From Cannabis sativa (Eukaryota; Streptophyta; Magnoliopsida; Rosales; Cannabaceae), in NCBI RefSeq assembly GCF_029168945.1, contig NC_083602.1:67476600-67540599 (forward strand): a DNA stretch of 64,000 nucleotides. Direction: 5' to 3'. Positions 11,164 to 23,342 of this stretch are shown piece after piece. A model generated the notes under the pieces. The model saw only the letters and a program-made list of their open reading frames with translations. It had not been told where the DNA came from and ran no database searches. A program made the translations under genes and the position numbers. Each line of letters starts with the position of its first letter. The stretch's first letter is position 1.

Positions 11164-12672
11164 ATGGAAGACTTAGCTAAATCTTTTTCTGCAGCCCTTC
11201 ACCTCACTGATACTGAAAATACAATCCACTCTCTTGCTGAGCATGTCGACCCAAATGAGGGACTTCCACCAGCCCCACCCCAGTTTCATCTCATGGCCAC
11301 CCTCTTCACAACAAAGAATTTTAACCACAATGCCCTTAAAAATTACCTGGAAAAACACTGGAAAGGCCGCTTCCCAGTGAGTGTCAAAGAAAGATCACCC
11401 AACTCAAACTTGTACCTTGCAGCGTTCCACTGCGAAGGTGACAGGCGCAGGACCATTCTCAACCAACCATGGACTTTCGACAAATGCCCTATCCTGCTGG
11501 AAATTCCTGACACTGACTCCACCTTATCTCCAGAAACTATGAGAAAAATTCCCTTCTGGGTACAAGTCCACAATATTCCTTTTTCACGGAGGTCTATCTC
11601 TCTTGCCAAATTGCTGGGCCAAATCACTGGCACCCTCCTTGAAATTCATCAGCCCTCCTTGCTGGAAACTTGGGGCTCCTATATGCGGGTACGTATCATG
11701 TTTGACGTAACCAAGCCTTTACCTCGGGGTATCCCAATAGTTTTCCCTGGGTTAGCCTCCCCAACCTGGCTCGAATTGAAATACGAGGATATCCCTGATC
11801 ATTGTTACTATTGTGGCCGTCTAGGACACTCTTATCCCTCCTGCACTGAGTATATGCGAGCCTCGGATGAGTCTACCCAACCACCACCTCTTCCTTATGA
11901 AAATGTCTTGAGAGGCACAACTCGCCCAAACCATGGCCCCTTCGGAATACTTCCCAATCCTTTCATCCTTAACTCACCCGCCACAGTGTCCCTTCCAAGT
12001 GCCCCAACAACCTACCATCCCACCAACCTTATACCAATCAATCACCCACGCGGACAAGTCCTGAACCAGGACTTCTCTTTCCACAACAACCCAACTAATT
12101 ATGCTGATGCCGCAGGACTGTTTTTGAGCTCTAGCCAAAACCTGGGAAATCCCCCTCTTGGGGATCAGGGAGCAGGGCCTTCCAACTTAGAACCAACCCA
12201 CTCTTTTGCACCCCCTGGACAGCTTCACTCTCTCGCACCCCCAGGGCCAAATTTTGTTGCCTTGTTATCTGTGGCTACTGGTGGTAATTTGTCATGTTCC
12301 GTCTCACCCCAGCAGTCATCCAATCCAGGATCCCGGGGTTCATCTTCCCCATCCTCTAGCCAACTTCAAGCCCCCTTAATGATATCCACTTCCACTGCCC
12401 AACTGGACCCGATTCCTGTAGGTCACATGGCTGACACTCCCTCAACTCTGGCGTTTGCTATTGGCAGCAATGATGTGCCAGCCCGTCGGCCACCCCAGAA
12501 GAAGAACCAATCCACTCCCTCGAGTGGTTTCAAAAGGCAGCTGGCTACGGTGGGGAATGAGCAGAGGGAGATGCTGAAGAGACACAGACCTCACTCAGGA
12601 CAGGATGTTGTGGAGGTTGTTTCAAGTGATGAGGCAGGCCCTGTGAACTCACAGGCCTGCCAGGAGGAATGA
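11164..12672 (+). CDS. LINE ORF1 protein (DUF4283 plus CCHC zinc knuckle)
   Basis: A nucleic-acid-binding, gag-like protein expected to coat LINE RNA. I chose the ATG at 11164 (MEDLAKSF, 502 aa) because plant LINE ORF1 proteins commonly start this way. The open frame extends upstream to an ATG at 10603, but that 187-residue extension is hydrophobic and unlike the family, so it is more likely leader. The DUF4283 region occupies roughly residues 25-210. A C-x2-C-x4-H-x4-C knuckle begins at Cys214 (CYYCGRLGHSYPSC). The C-terminal 280 residues are Pro/Ser/Asn-rich and disordered. Its stop overlaps the ORF2 start as ATGA at 12669-12672, which suggests coupled re-initiation of translation. Confidence 0.8.
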   Translation: MEDLAKSFSAALHLTDTENTIHSLAEHVDPNEGLPPAPPQFHLMATLFTTKNFNHNALKNYLEKHWKGRFPVSVKERSPNSNLYLAAFHCEGDRRRTILNQPWTFDKCPILLEIPDTDSTLSPETMRKIPFWVQVHNIPFSRRSISLAKLLGQITGTLLEIHQPSLLETWGSYMRVRIMFDVTKPLPRGIPIVFPGLASPTWLELKYEDIPDHCYYCGRLGHSYPSCTEYMRASDESTQPPPLPYENVLRGTTRPNHGPFGILPNPFILNSPATVSLPSAPTTYHPTNLIPINHPRGQVLNQDFSFHNNPTNYADAAGLFLSSSQNLGNPPLGDQGAGPSNLEPTHSFAPPGQLHSLAPPGPNFVALLSVATGGNLSCSVSPQQSSNPGSRGSSSPSSSQLQAPLMISTSTAQLDPIPVGHMADTPSTLAFAIGSNDVPARRPPQKKNQSTPSSGFKRQLATVGNEQREMLKRHRPHSGQDVVEVVSSDEAGPVNSQACQEE

Positions 12673-15600
12673 GTCTCATCAGTTGGAATGCCCGGGGGCT
12701 TGGGAGTGACCGAGCATTCCGTAATCTCTCCCTTCTTGTTAGATTGTATAAGCCTTCTTTACTTTTTGTTATTGAAACTAAATTGTGTAAGAACTCTATT
12801 GATCGTTTTAAGGTTAAGCTAGGTTTTGATTTTGGTTTTGAAGTCCCCCGAGTTGGTCTGAGTGGGGGACTTTTTCTTTTGTGGACTTCGGATTTGGATG
12901 TAACTATAATTAACTATTCTCTTAATCATATTCACTGTTTTATCTCGTCTGCTAGTTTTTCTAGTTTTAATCTTACTGCTTTTTATGGTGCTCCTAATCC
13001 TGCTAATAGGTCCCAGACTTGGGAGTTATTATCCAGAATTGGGCTCTCATGCATTTCTGTTCCTTGGTGCGTGTTAGGTGATTTTAATGACTTTTTAACT
13101 TGGGAGGATAAATCTAGCAGAAATTTAGGCAATGGCCCCTCCCCTCTTTTTCGCACTTTTATAAACAAATTTGATTTTCAAGTCTTGCATCCTGCTGGCC
13201 CGCGCCTAACTTGGACCAACAACAGCCAAGGCAATCGAAGAACCTTGGAACGTCTTGACTGGGCTGTTGGCAATAGCCTCTGGCATTGCCAGTTACCAAA
13301 TAGCACCTTACATCACCTTGATTTCTTCGGTTCTGACCATCGGGCCATTCAACTTTCCCTTAATCCAAACTCTCAATCTCATTGTCCTAGGAGGAAAGAT
13401 AAACGCTTTCTTTTTGAAAATGTTTGGCTTTCTGAGCCTCATTGGGATGATGTCATTTTAGAAGCCTGGTCTTCCAATTCTCCTAGCAATGACCCTTCCT
13501 CAGCTCTTCTTCGGAAGCAATCCAATTGCTCCACCTTTCTCTCGTCTTGGAAACACAAAGCCTTCTTTGGGTTTCAGAATAGGATAAAGCATGCTCATCA
13601 GGCCCTTGAGCAGGCTAGGAAGACTGATGACACGTCTTCAGAGTCCTATTACCGCCAAAAGACTCTCCAAGCTAATCTTGATTCTCTCTTGCTTAAAGAG
13701 GAAACTTATTGGAAGCAGCGATCGCGAATTCAATGGCTTCAGTTGGGGGATAAGAATACTCATTTTTTCCATAAGTTCGCTTCAAACAGGAAGAGAAGTA
13801 ATCGAATTGATTCCCTCACTTCTGAGGATGGAACTGTATGCCAGGATTCTGAGTCCATTCTATCTCTCATCCAATCGTTTTACTCAAGTTTATTCACTTC
13901 TCAACACCCCCTTGATTTGGATATCGAGGCTGCGCTTTCTGACCCTCTTCCTCTGCCTGAACCATCACATTACCAATTGCTTGAGGAAGCTTTCTCCCCC
14001 TCTGAGGTTGAAAAAGCTCTGTTCCAAATGGGTCCTGACAAAGCTCCAGGTATAGATGGGTTTAATAACAAATTCTACCAAAAAAACTGGAGTGTTGTGG
14101 GCAAGGATGTCACTGAAGCTATCCTCAACGTTCTAAATAATCATGCTGACATATCTCCCTTTAATTCTACTCTGATTACCTTGATCCCTAAGGTTAAAAA
14201 ACCTGTTTCCCTGAAAGACTATCGCCCTATTAGCCTTTGTACAACTATCTATAAAATCATTTCGAAAGTCTTGGCTAATAGGCTTAAGGTTGTTCTCAGC
14301 CCTTTGATTTCCCCAAATCAAAGTGCTTTCCTCAGAGGCCGCCTCATCTCTGACAACATCCTTATGGCTCAGGAAATCCTGCATTCCATTAACAATAAAA
14401 AGCAAGGGAGAGAAAGTTGGATGGCGGTTAAGCTTGATATGGCCAAGGGTTTTGACCGAGTGGAATGGAAATTTCTCCATAAAATGATGGAGAAATTTCA
14501 GTTTCCTAGCAGATTCATCAAGCTGGTCATGGCGTGCATTACAACGGCCACTTTCAAATTCAACATCAATGGCCAAGCTCAAGGGCTTGTCACCCCATCT
14601 CGAGGAATCAGGCAAGGGGATCCACTCTCCCCATACCTCTTTCTCATTTGTGCTGAGGGTCTCTCAACTATTCTTAAACGTGTGGAAAGACAGGATGAAG
14701 CTTTTGGTATAAAGATAACTCGCTCTGCCCCTAAGATTTCCCATCTCCTGTTTGCGGATGATAGCATTCTGTTTTGCAGGTCAAACATCCAAGCTTGTAA
14801 TGCTATAAAAGAAGCCCTTGACCAATACCAAAACATCTCTGGCCAACAAGTCAATTTTCAGAAATCCTCACTGTTTTTCTCCCCAAATACAAGCCTCACA
14901 TACCAAACTCTTATCCAAGACTATATGCAAATTCCCATGACAAACCACCTTGACAAATACCTTGGTTTACCCCAGTGTTTTGGCCGATCCAAAAGCTCGT
15001 CCTTCAACTCCCTTAAGGATCGCATCTGGTCTTATCTGTCTAAATGGCATGGCAAATTTTTATCTAAGGGAGGGAAGGAAATTCTCCTAAAGGCGGTGAT
15101 TCAAGTTATTCCCAGCTATGCTATGTCCGTATTTAAACTGCCTGATTCTTTCTGTCACTTTGTTGAGAAAGAAATGGCAAACTTCTGGTGGGGAATAGTT
15201 GATGGTAAACACAAACTTCACTGGGAAGAATTGGAAGTTGTTGTGTAACTCTAAAAGTATAGGGGGCTTAGGCTTTCGATCTCTCAAGCCTTTTAATCAA
15301 GCGATGCTTGCCAAGCAGGCTTGGAGAATTCACACCAATCAGTCACCACTTCTTACTCAGCTCTTTCAGGCCAAGTACTTTCCCAGAACCCCTTTCTTAG
15401 ACTCATCTCTGGGCCATTATCCCTCGTATGTTTGGCGTAGCATTCATTGGGGCAAATCTCTTCTCAAATTGGGCCTTTGCAAAAGAATTGGTAACGGGGC
15501 TAACACCAGTATCTTTGATCCTTGGACTCCCAACCATCGAGTTTTTCCTTCTCAAATCCCTTCTTCCCTGACTCATGTATCCACCCTCCTCCTCCCCAAT

Positions 15601-16761
15601 GGGGATTGGAATATTCCCCTTCTTCGAGCTCACTTCCAGCAGGACACCATTAATGACATTTTGTCCCTCCCTCCCCCTGATCCCACCCAACCAGACACCT
15701 ACTTCTGGCAGCACTCCACTTCTGGACACTACTCGGTTAGAACAGGCTACCATGTTGCTAAACAAGCCATTAACCTGGTTCAACCTTCTTCCTCAAACAC
15801 GGAAACCCTCACCCGTTGGTGGAAATCCCTCTAGAGTCTTCCAATCCCCCCCAAAATTAGACATTTTGTTTATAGGTTGGCTCAAAACTCCCTTCCCACT
15901 ACTGACAATCTTTATCATAGGCATTGCATTAGTTCCCCTTTTTGTCCTAGGTGTTCTCTCTGTTTTGAGTCAGTGCAACATGCTTTGTTCGAGTGTAAGG
16001 AAACGAAGAAGGCTTGGTCAGGTACGATTTTCAACTCTGTCCTCAAAGCAACCAAACACATGAACATTTTAGATATTCTTTTATTAATGCAGTTAAATTT
16101 TTCCAAAGATGAGTTTAACCTATTTCTTTGTATGCTTTGGAAGTGTTGGAATGCAAGAAATGCATCTGTTTTCAGGAACCAAGATTCAAGACCGGAGACC
16201 ATTGAACAAGAAGCTCATGATTATTTGGAATTTTATCAAGCAGCCCAAGACAAGCGTGGGAACCACACCCAGTTTACCTCGGACAGAAATCTCCTGGATT
16301 GGGAGCCTCCGCCAGTGGGATCTTTCAAGCTCAATACGGATGCTGCAATCTCCTCACACCAGAATAGAACAGGAGGGGGAGCATTAGTCCGTGATCACAC
16401 AGGAAAAGTTCTAGCAGCAACAGCTTTTAACCGAATTGGACAATTGCATCCTCAAGCAGCGGAAGGATGGGCTTTGTTGGAAGCTCTTAAATGGTGTCAT
16501 GCTAAAGGAATCAACATCCACCACGTAGAAGTGGACTGCAAAAACCTCCTCACTGATTTGCAATCAACAAATGAAAATCTTACAAGTTTTGGTAACATAA
16601 TCAATGCTATTCGACGGCTGTTATCTTCGTTCCCCACTGTAACCCTCCACCACACTAGGCGGCAAGGGAATACAGCAGCGCATAACCTGGCACAAATGTC
16701 CATAGGGCTAGATAACACTTGGAGTTGGAATAGCCAAGACCCCTTCCCTTTTCTTCTGTAA
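12669..16761 (+). pseudogene. LINE ORF2: endonuclease, reverse transcriptase, zf-RVT, RNase H; one frameshift and one nonsense
   Basis: The first segment (12669-15248) carries an exonuclease-endonuclease-phosphatase domain (SLISWNARGLG at the start, GDFND, SDH at residues 222-224) and reverse transcriptase with FADD at residues 695-698. The frame is then lost just before 15248, and the homology continues in another frame from about 15240. It is broken once more by TAG at 15832-15834, where the family usually has tryptophan, and runs on to 16761. The last part holds the zf-RVT motif (CPRC...HALFEC) and an RNase H domain (FKLNTDAA, AAEGWALLEAL, VEVDC). The product would nick target DNA and copy LINE RNA. 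It is inactive as written. Confidence 0.88.
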
Positions 16762-16778
16762 CCTTTGGGTCTTACTTT

Positions 16779-16803
16779 CAAAAAAAAAAATAAATAAATA
16801 AAT
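16779..16803 (+). repeat. LINE 3' tail, A run followed by TAAA repeats
   Basis: A run of A followed by repeated AATA units directly after the short LINE 3' UTR. It marks the 3' end of the insertion. A similar tail, on the opposite strand, closes the LINE remnant at 19888. Confidence 0.75.
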
Positions 16804-17017
16804 AATTGGAATAATTTTAGAGAGACACGTTACAGCTTTATATTTTTTTTTTATATAGATATATAGATAGATTATTCTTTAAGTTAGAGTTGAAAATATA
16901 ATTTAAGCAAGTTAGAAGGATATTTCGTAAATATCTGAATACGAAATTGGGTTTCGAAGCTGGCCCTATTTCATTCACATTTTGAAGGATCACTACTTCA
17001 GTTTCTGATTTGCTCTA
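16804..17017 (+). promoter_or_regulatory. Short proximal promoter and leader of the SR-like gene
   Basis: Only about 214 bases separate the LINE tail from the start codon at 17018. They include a TATA-like AT stretch (about 16840-16872). The LINE therefore lies in or next to the promoter. No further element can be named with confidence. Confidence 0.4.
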
Positions 17018-19552
17018 ATGGCGGCATCTTCTTCATCCTCATCTTCCTCGGACTCTTCTAATTTGTCGTCTCCCTCCTCCTCCCATCGCCGATCTCGTCG
17101 GCACCACCGTAGCCGCCGTGACAAAGACAAAGATAAACACAAAGATGCTCTCAAGGTTCGGAAGAAGATCTCGCGCTCCCACACCAAACGACGTCGTAAA
17201 CACCAACGTCACTCCTCTGATTCCGACGATTCTTCATCACTATCCGACTATTCCAGGTACCTTTTTTTTAGCTTGATATTTTAGCTGGATTTTAAATTTG
17301 GCTTTTTTTTTTCCCCTTTTTCATTGGGGTGTTTGTTGATATGAAGCAATACAGTTGGATTAACCATGATTGTTAATTTGGGATCTAGCGATCTCTTGGG
17401 AGCAATTTTTGTTTTCTTTTACCAACATATTGTTCCGAGAATTTTTCTGGTCAACAATTAAGTATTACTTTACATGTTATTCAAAAAAAAAAAAAATTAC
17501 TTTACATGGTTTTTTTTTTCTTTGTTGGGGGGGCTAATTTGATCGATTAAACTGTTATTAATTCGGCTGAAAGTATAACCTTTAGGCCAATTGGGATTGT
17601 TTCATAGAAACCCAAAAAAAAAAAAAACTAAACTTGTACAAGTCTGCGGTTATGTAAGTACAATTATGAAATTAGAAGTCTTGGTCTTTGGAAAGTTGTG
17701 AACAAGGAGAAGAATGCTTGGAATTATATTTATAGCAAGTTGGGGAAGAGTTTGTAAGTAGTTGAAGTTCTAGGAACTAGTAGCATTTAGGTTCTCCTTC
17801 GCCTAATGAGTGTAGCTATTTACAACTGATTTAATTTCACTCACTTATTGGTAGTGAATGACCACCTAGCAAACCGAATCGATGCTGAATGCTTTCTGTT
17901 GTTACTTTTGCTTTTAGAATTCTAGTCAAGGTTTATGCCAGATGTAAACCTAGCTTATTGCAAGTACATTTTAATTTTCTTTGAACTGCAATGAATGTTG
18001 ACTAATTTTGTAAGGGTTGGATTGGAATTTGTAATAACTTATCTTTTAAAAGTCGGAATGAGCTAACCTGATCAATCATGTCTAGTGTTTGTTTTGTTCG
18101 TTAAATAGGCATTAAATTAACTCCATTAAATATTCTTGTATATGAGTTATATAAATATAAATTAACACATAAAAAAAATAATCTTTTATCTACTTTCCCG
18201 TTACTTCATTAGCTGACCCAGATGTTGTGACATATGCAAGGTGTGTTGGGAATCTTGTACGCTACTTTTAACTGGAGTGCATGACTTTGATGATGAACCT
18301 TTGGCATTCATGATTATGAACCTGTTTATTTTTTTTATTTTATTTTTTAAAAAAATGTTTTGGAAGAAAAACATTAGTCTTTTTGTGTCCCACATTTTAA
18401 CTGGAATGCAGAAATGAAATATCCTTCAGACCTTACTATTGGCAATCGTTTGTTTAGAGTTTGAACTTGATGGCTGATCCATGTTTTGATAAGTCATAAC
18501 AACTGGTTTCTATTGCTTATTGCAGTGACAGTTCTTCGGACAGTGAGAATGAAACATCGAATCGTTCAAAGAAACTCAAGAGGAGTGACAAACACAAGAA
18601 GGTGGTTATTTGAAGTATCTTTCTAATCAAAACAATATATATGTTTTCTTGTATTGATTTGCTTCCATTCCTTTCTCCTTGTAGAGCAAAGATAAAGAAC
18701 GAACCAAGAATCGTCGCCATAAAAGGCATAAGCATAGAGTAAAAGAGGTATGCCCGATCTATGGTTCTTTTTCCCTGCATGCTTCATTAATCAAAGCTTG
18801 CACAGAGTTTTTTAAATCGTCATGGCAAACTATGTGACATTTATAACTTCTAATACGCTGTTGCACTTAGTTCATGGTATTTCTTTAAGGTACTGTTTAA
18901 AGTTTTTCAGTTTGGCCATATGAAATGTGCTGTTCTTAGGCCGTTAGGCATGCATATATAACAATACACATCCAAACGGAAATATGCTTCATGGCTGTCA
19001 TATTTATCATGTACATCCATATTTGGATTGGAGATTCTTATAGTTGTTTCTGCCTGTTTTGTGGATTGGCTCTTTGAAATTGGAGCTGGGGTCTGTGGCA
19101 TGATGACTGGACTCTTGACTAATTTGCCTGGATGATTTTTCTGGGTCAATGTCTTGGCAATGTGAGATATATATAGAAGGAGCAAGATGAAAGACGTAGC
19201 AGCCCCGTACAGCTTTCAAAGGTTTTCACTGCACTCTGGTTAATGTCATTTCAGCTTTACTTGTTTAGCTCATGCCAATTATTTATTTTTTATTCTGGCT
19301 TCATACAGTATTTGGGTCGTCAAAAAGATGATGGTGTTCGTCGAAGTGCAGTCTCAGGCAAAAAGGTAAGGACACATTTTCGGTTTGTTTATCTTGCCTA
19401 GTTTGGGATACTTATAGGACTTTAGCACAGTTAATTATATGTTTCTCTCTGTTCTGTAGATTCTATTGAAACTTGACAAGTCAAAGGAAGACAAGGCAGC
19501 GGAGAATAAAAGAAATGAATTGCTGAAATTCTTGAATGCTAGTTTTGATTAA
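17018..19552 (+). CDS. Ser/Lys/Arg-rich (SR-like) nuclear protein of unknown function, six exons
   Basis: Exons: 17018-17256, 18526-18601, 18685-18747, 19177-19221, 19309-19365, 19460-19552. All introns are GT-AG and the joined frame is open to TAA, giving 190 residues. Residues 1-21 are almost all Ala/Ser. Residues 22-105 alternate Ser/Asp clusters with RRSRRHHRSRRDK-type basic tracts. Residues 106-160 remain Lys/Arg/His-rich. The C-terminus (from about residue 159) is a compact Leu/Lys segment ending KFLNASFD, which looks like the conserved part. The composition suggests nuclear or nuclear-speckle localisation and RNA or splicing-factor contacts, but there is no RRM and I do not recognise the family. 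Four of the six exons are under 80 bases, so ORF scans miss the gene. Confidence 0.8.
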
Positions 19553-19887
19553 TTTTCTGGAAATTTGTTACTCTCGAAGGAGTTAGAAAGTGCATGGAAG
19601 GAGTTGAGGTAGTCACTGCCTATTTGTCAAATTTTCATAGCACATGGCAGAAATCTAGTTATCTATTATTGTATTTTAAGCGAGAAAATGGTGCTCTATC
19701 ATAGATTCACATTTTTACAATTGTTATTGTCGGGAAAGCATTGTTATCTGTATTTTATTTTTTGGATTTTACAGTTAGTATTTTATTTGAGCCTTCAATT
19801 TGGGTTGTGTACTTGGTATGAGGCAAGTGTTTCCATTGTTAGACTATAAATATAAAGCACGATATTTAATTTTGGTGGTTCTATATT
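19553..19887 (+). other. 3' UTR and flank of the SR-like gene
   Basis: AT-rich sequence after the stop at 19552, with several AATAAA-like words but no clear cleavage site. It ends where the minus-strand LINE tail begins. Confidence 0.45.
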
Positions 19888-21775
19888 TTTATTTATTTAT
19901 TTATTTTTTGAGGAGAAAGGTTTCAACCACCAACACCAAGAGCAACATGCACTCTACAAAGGTGGGGTATGAATTCATTTAAAAATAACATCTGCCATCA
20001 AATAGTTCTGAAAGATGTATATTACAACATTTACAACAATAAATAAAACTAACATCTTGGAATCTATTATAAAGACTAATGATGCTATTTAAAACAAGTC
20101 TCAAAGCCAAAATGACACATTGCTTTTAATTTTAACTGCAATACTCAGATAGTCTGGTTTAAAATAAATGTTATCATACCTAAAAGAAAGACACTGAGCC
20201 AAAGCCTTTGCCACCTCAAGATCCAAACAACCCTCTGTTTGCCAGCATGCAGATGCCTTGACCACTCCCACTCATTTCAAACCACCTTGCCAAGACCGCT
20301 GCAGTTGCCTACTGAATTAATAACTGCATTAGTATTGACTTTGAGGCAGTCCTCTAAGGGAGGAACCCAACTACTAATACTCAGCTCTAAATGGGGACTC
20401 AACAATGGCCTAGAAGAAAAAGAAATTGCTAGCGGCCTCTGCTAACTTTGAAAGTTGCCAAGGTAGTCTCAAACCCAATTCACAACCAACTTGGGTGCCA
20501 TCTCCAAGTTATTATAAACTTTTTTGTTGCGATTATGCCAAATACTCCATAATATCACCATCACCAACTCAATCTTTTCTTTTGGTAAAGCATCAAAAAT
20601 CTATGAATAAATTGGAGAAATTCCTCACAACGGACTGAAGGATCCCTCAAATCAAAATTACAGAGTTTCTTGCAAGTCATCAAAAAAGAGCACCCCTAAA
20701 GAAAATGATAGATAGTTTCTTCTTTTAACTAGCAAATAGGACAAAGACCATGACGTGCTAAGTTGATCTTTGTAGGGATCCAATTAGCAGAAACTTGCCA
20801 AGCAAAAAGTCTTATCTTTGGAGGAAGGTTTAACGTCCAAATCTTTTTCTGCCAAACCAGAATAACCCCCAGATGGAGAGGCATGGCCCAAACTAGAATT
20901 GCGAAGAGCTAACCAGTATCCACTCTTAACAGAGTACCAACTTGACTTCTCAAAGTTTCAAATTCACTTTATCTGGCACATCGTAAGAAGATTAGTGAAT
21001 ATATAAAATTGCTTCTGCTTCATTAGAGAGAAAAATACCATGAACCAAATCCTTTTCCCAACTGCTCGTGGCTCTCACAACAAAGATACCTTTCATAAAG
21101 CATCAAGAACACGTGGAGATAAAACAAGGGAGGAAGATGCAGGTAGAATCCAATTATCAGAATAAATTGCAATGTCATTTCCTTTCCCAACTCTCCAAAC
21201 AACCCCCAAATCAAAAATTCATTACTGCAAAAGATATTTTTCCACACAAAGCAGCCTCTTTTAGATAAAAAAATTTCACCAAAGTTTTTATTTTTGAAAT
21301 ACAATCCCTTCAAAACATGGGCACTGGATGCAAGGACATTGTAAATTTGAGAAGCCTATTGAGCAAGGAGAGTGATTAAACAAATGCATATCACAAAACA
21401 CCATGCCTCCATCTTCCTTATGCAAACAAAGTTTATCCCAAGTACACCATTGCGTCTTTACTATATATATTATTCCCACCCCATCAAAAGCTACCACACA
21501 TCCTATGAACATTTTTGATAAACCTCTGAAGAAGCTTAAAATGAGTCATAGTGTAAGTTAGAATAAACTGAATAATAGGCTTGATCGAAACCTCACGACT
21601 CGCTATAGAGAAAAGCTTGGACTTCCAACCATTAAGTTTTTTCCAAATCGAATCACAAATAGAATTGAAGAATCCAGCGTTACAATGAACCTTAAAACAT
21701 GGGAGGCCAAGATTATCATGACAATTAGCCCCAATCACCCCCTAACAACTCCACCACTCTATCTTTATTAGAGCT
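19888..21775 (-). pseudogene. Decayed minus-strand LINE, 3' half of ORF2
   Basis: Read on the minus strand from about 21750, fragments resemble the end of LINE reverse transcriptase (IWKKLNGWKSKLFSIASREV at about 21590-21660). They are followed by a zf-RVT-like region (about 20650-20860) and an RNase H-like region (about 20130-20370), with frameshifts and stops throughout. The + strand TTTATTTATTTATTTATTTTTTG at 19888-19910 is its TAAA-type tail. It sits tail-to-tail with the SR-like gene. The 5' part is lost at the LTR fragment starting at 21776. Confidence 0.75.
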
Positions 21776-21964
21776 TGTTATACCCGAAATCGGGCTAGCA
21801 CTTCAGAAGAGGACACGTGCAAAACTGGGAGAATACGAATCACCAAATACAATATTAATTGTATTTGAGAATGGAATAACTCATTAAATGCGGAACTGAT
21901 AGGGTATATTCACAACTTGCTGACTGCAAAGTCTTAAGCGAGGTAAAGATGTACAAACTGTTGT
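21776..21964 (+). repeat. 5'-terminal piece of a Tat/Retand-like LTR
   Basis: It begins TGTTATACCCGAAAT and matches the first 190 bases of the LTR at 26957 with moderate divergence. It is cut at 21965 by a fragment of another LTR family. It is probably the remnant of the 5' LTR of the element whose 3' LTR starts at 26957. Confidence 0.65.
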
Positions 21965-23340
21965 TGTAACGCCCTAATACTTAGGCGCGCTACAGTGATT
22001 TTCCAAATAACATACTACCTTGCTAATCAAGGATTTTCTTCAAAAATCATGTCAAATCAAAACTTTGAATGAAGTTAATAAACTTTATAAACATACATAT
22101 GTATATATATTATATAATCGGGATCCTGTGCTAGAACTTTTATAAACATTTTGAAAATATTTTTACGTCGCAAAGCGACTACAAAATATGCCCCAAGATG
22201 TCCCGAGACCGAACACTCTAGGTCGCTCTGTCTTGACATGTATAATCATTACCCGAGCTCAAAACTCATTCATGTTCAGCTTCCACCTTTTCTTTACCTA
22301 CACATGAAAGTAGAATCTGTGAGCCAATAAACTCAGTAAGAAAAGCATACAACAAAATATATAAATAATCGACATGTTTCTAGGCGCCATACACCTATCC
22401 ACAAGGCTTACTAAATGATTAAGAACGTTCTTAATGGTTGATGCTATTGACCATGATATCACCCATTACCAGCACTATGATCTCACTGCGGGACCGACAC
22501 TATGTTCGTACCGCTATGATAGTATCAATAGCACCTAAGAGTACAATTGGCCATGATATCACTCTTAGCCAGTACTGTGCCCATACTGCGAAACCGACAC
22601 AGTGGTTGTGCCGCTATGATATCGCCAATTAATACTCTCTAGGGTGAATATCACTCTTAACCAGTACGATGCATGTACTGCCGAACCGACACAATGGTTG
22701 TGCCGCTATGATATCACCCAAAACATATACAATCACAAACACAACATGCTTATATAATATGTTCTATGCTAATCTTACCTCATTTCCGAATTCAAGTGTG
22801 CCGGACGACCTGAATGGAAAATTATGCGCTGAATTGAGGCCCTATGTCACAACATAAAATTTGTAAGTGTTTACCCTAGAACACTTCTCTAATGCCCGAA
22901 AAGAACCTAAAGTTTTTCTACTAAACTTTGTAGTAAAGATACCCTAAAATAAAATATATAATTTGGCTCTAGTTTATATACCATATTGTAGAGCTTGTCA
23001 TAAGCTTTAAAACGCTATATAGAACGTCTAAAACAGACACCCGAGTGAAAAATTATGGCCAAAATACGAAAATCAGCCTTCCCCGATATAGTCCAACCGG
23101 AATTCCGGTTGGAAAAGCCCTGAACCAACCGGAATTCCGGTTGTTTGGGCAGATTCAACACGAAAATTCACAAACTTTAAGCCTCCAAAACCAACTCAAA
23201 TCTTCCCCAATCACCACCAAACTTTCCAGAACACTCATATTAATCTCAAAGAACATATTCCAAGCAGTAAAACCCATAAACATATTAAACCATAAGCATG
23301 TAAAATTCATGAAAACATAAATCACTTCAAATTTCTTAAA
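21965..23340 (-). repeat. Truncated Gypsy LTR related to the 52664/60031 LTRs
   Basis: It begins TGTAACGCCCTAATACTTAG, close to the start of the LTRs at 52664 and 60031, and shares the CCAACCGGAATTCCGGTTGG palindromes at 23093-23143. By analogy with that element the coding strand is minus. It stops near 23340 against fragments of the 427-2329 LTR family. The small frames inside are not genes. Confidence 0.7.
22436..22725. repeat. Three imperfect ~100-bp tandem repeats with internal hairpins
   Basis: Three diverged units, each containing ATATCAC, a CAGTAC-like hairpin and a GACAC...GTGCCGC hairpin followed by CTATGATA. In the second and third units the inner hairpins are CACA-GTGGT-TGTG and CACA-ATGGT-TGTG, and in the third CAGTAC and GTACTG pair around a 7-base loop. 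They lie within the truncated LTR. Confidence 0.6.
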
Positions 23341-23342
23341 TT

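Larger units (their letters stand above)
10560..16803 (+). mobile_element. LINE (L1-type, with RNase H), nearly complete
   Basis: Two overlapping ORFs in the plant L1 arrangement (gag-like ORF1; endonuclease, reverse transcriptase, zinc and RNase H domains in ORF2), followed by a very short 3' UTR and an (AAAT)n-like tail. The left edge is uncertain: I place it before the C-rich leader that precedes ORF1. I did not find a convincing target-site duplication. Only two disabling changes were seen in about 6 kb, so insertion was recent compared with the other LINE copies here. Confidence 0.8.
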
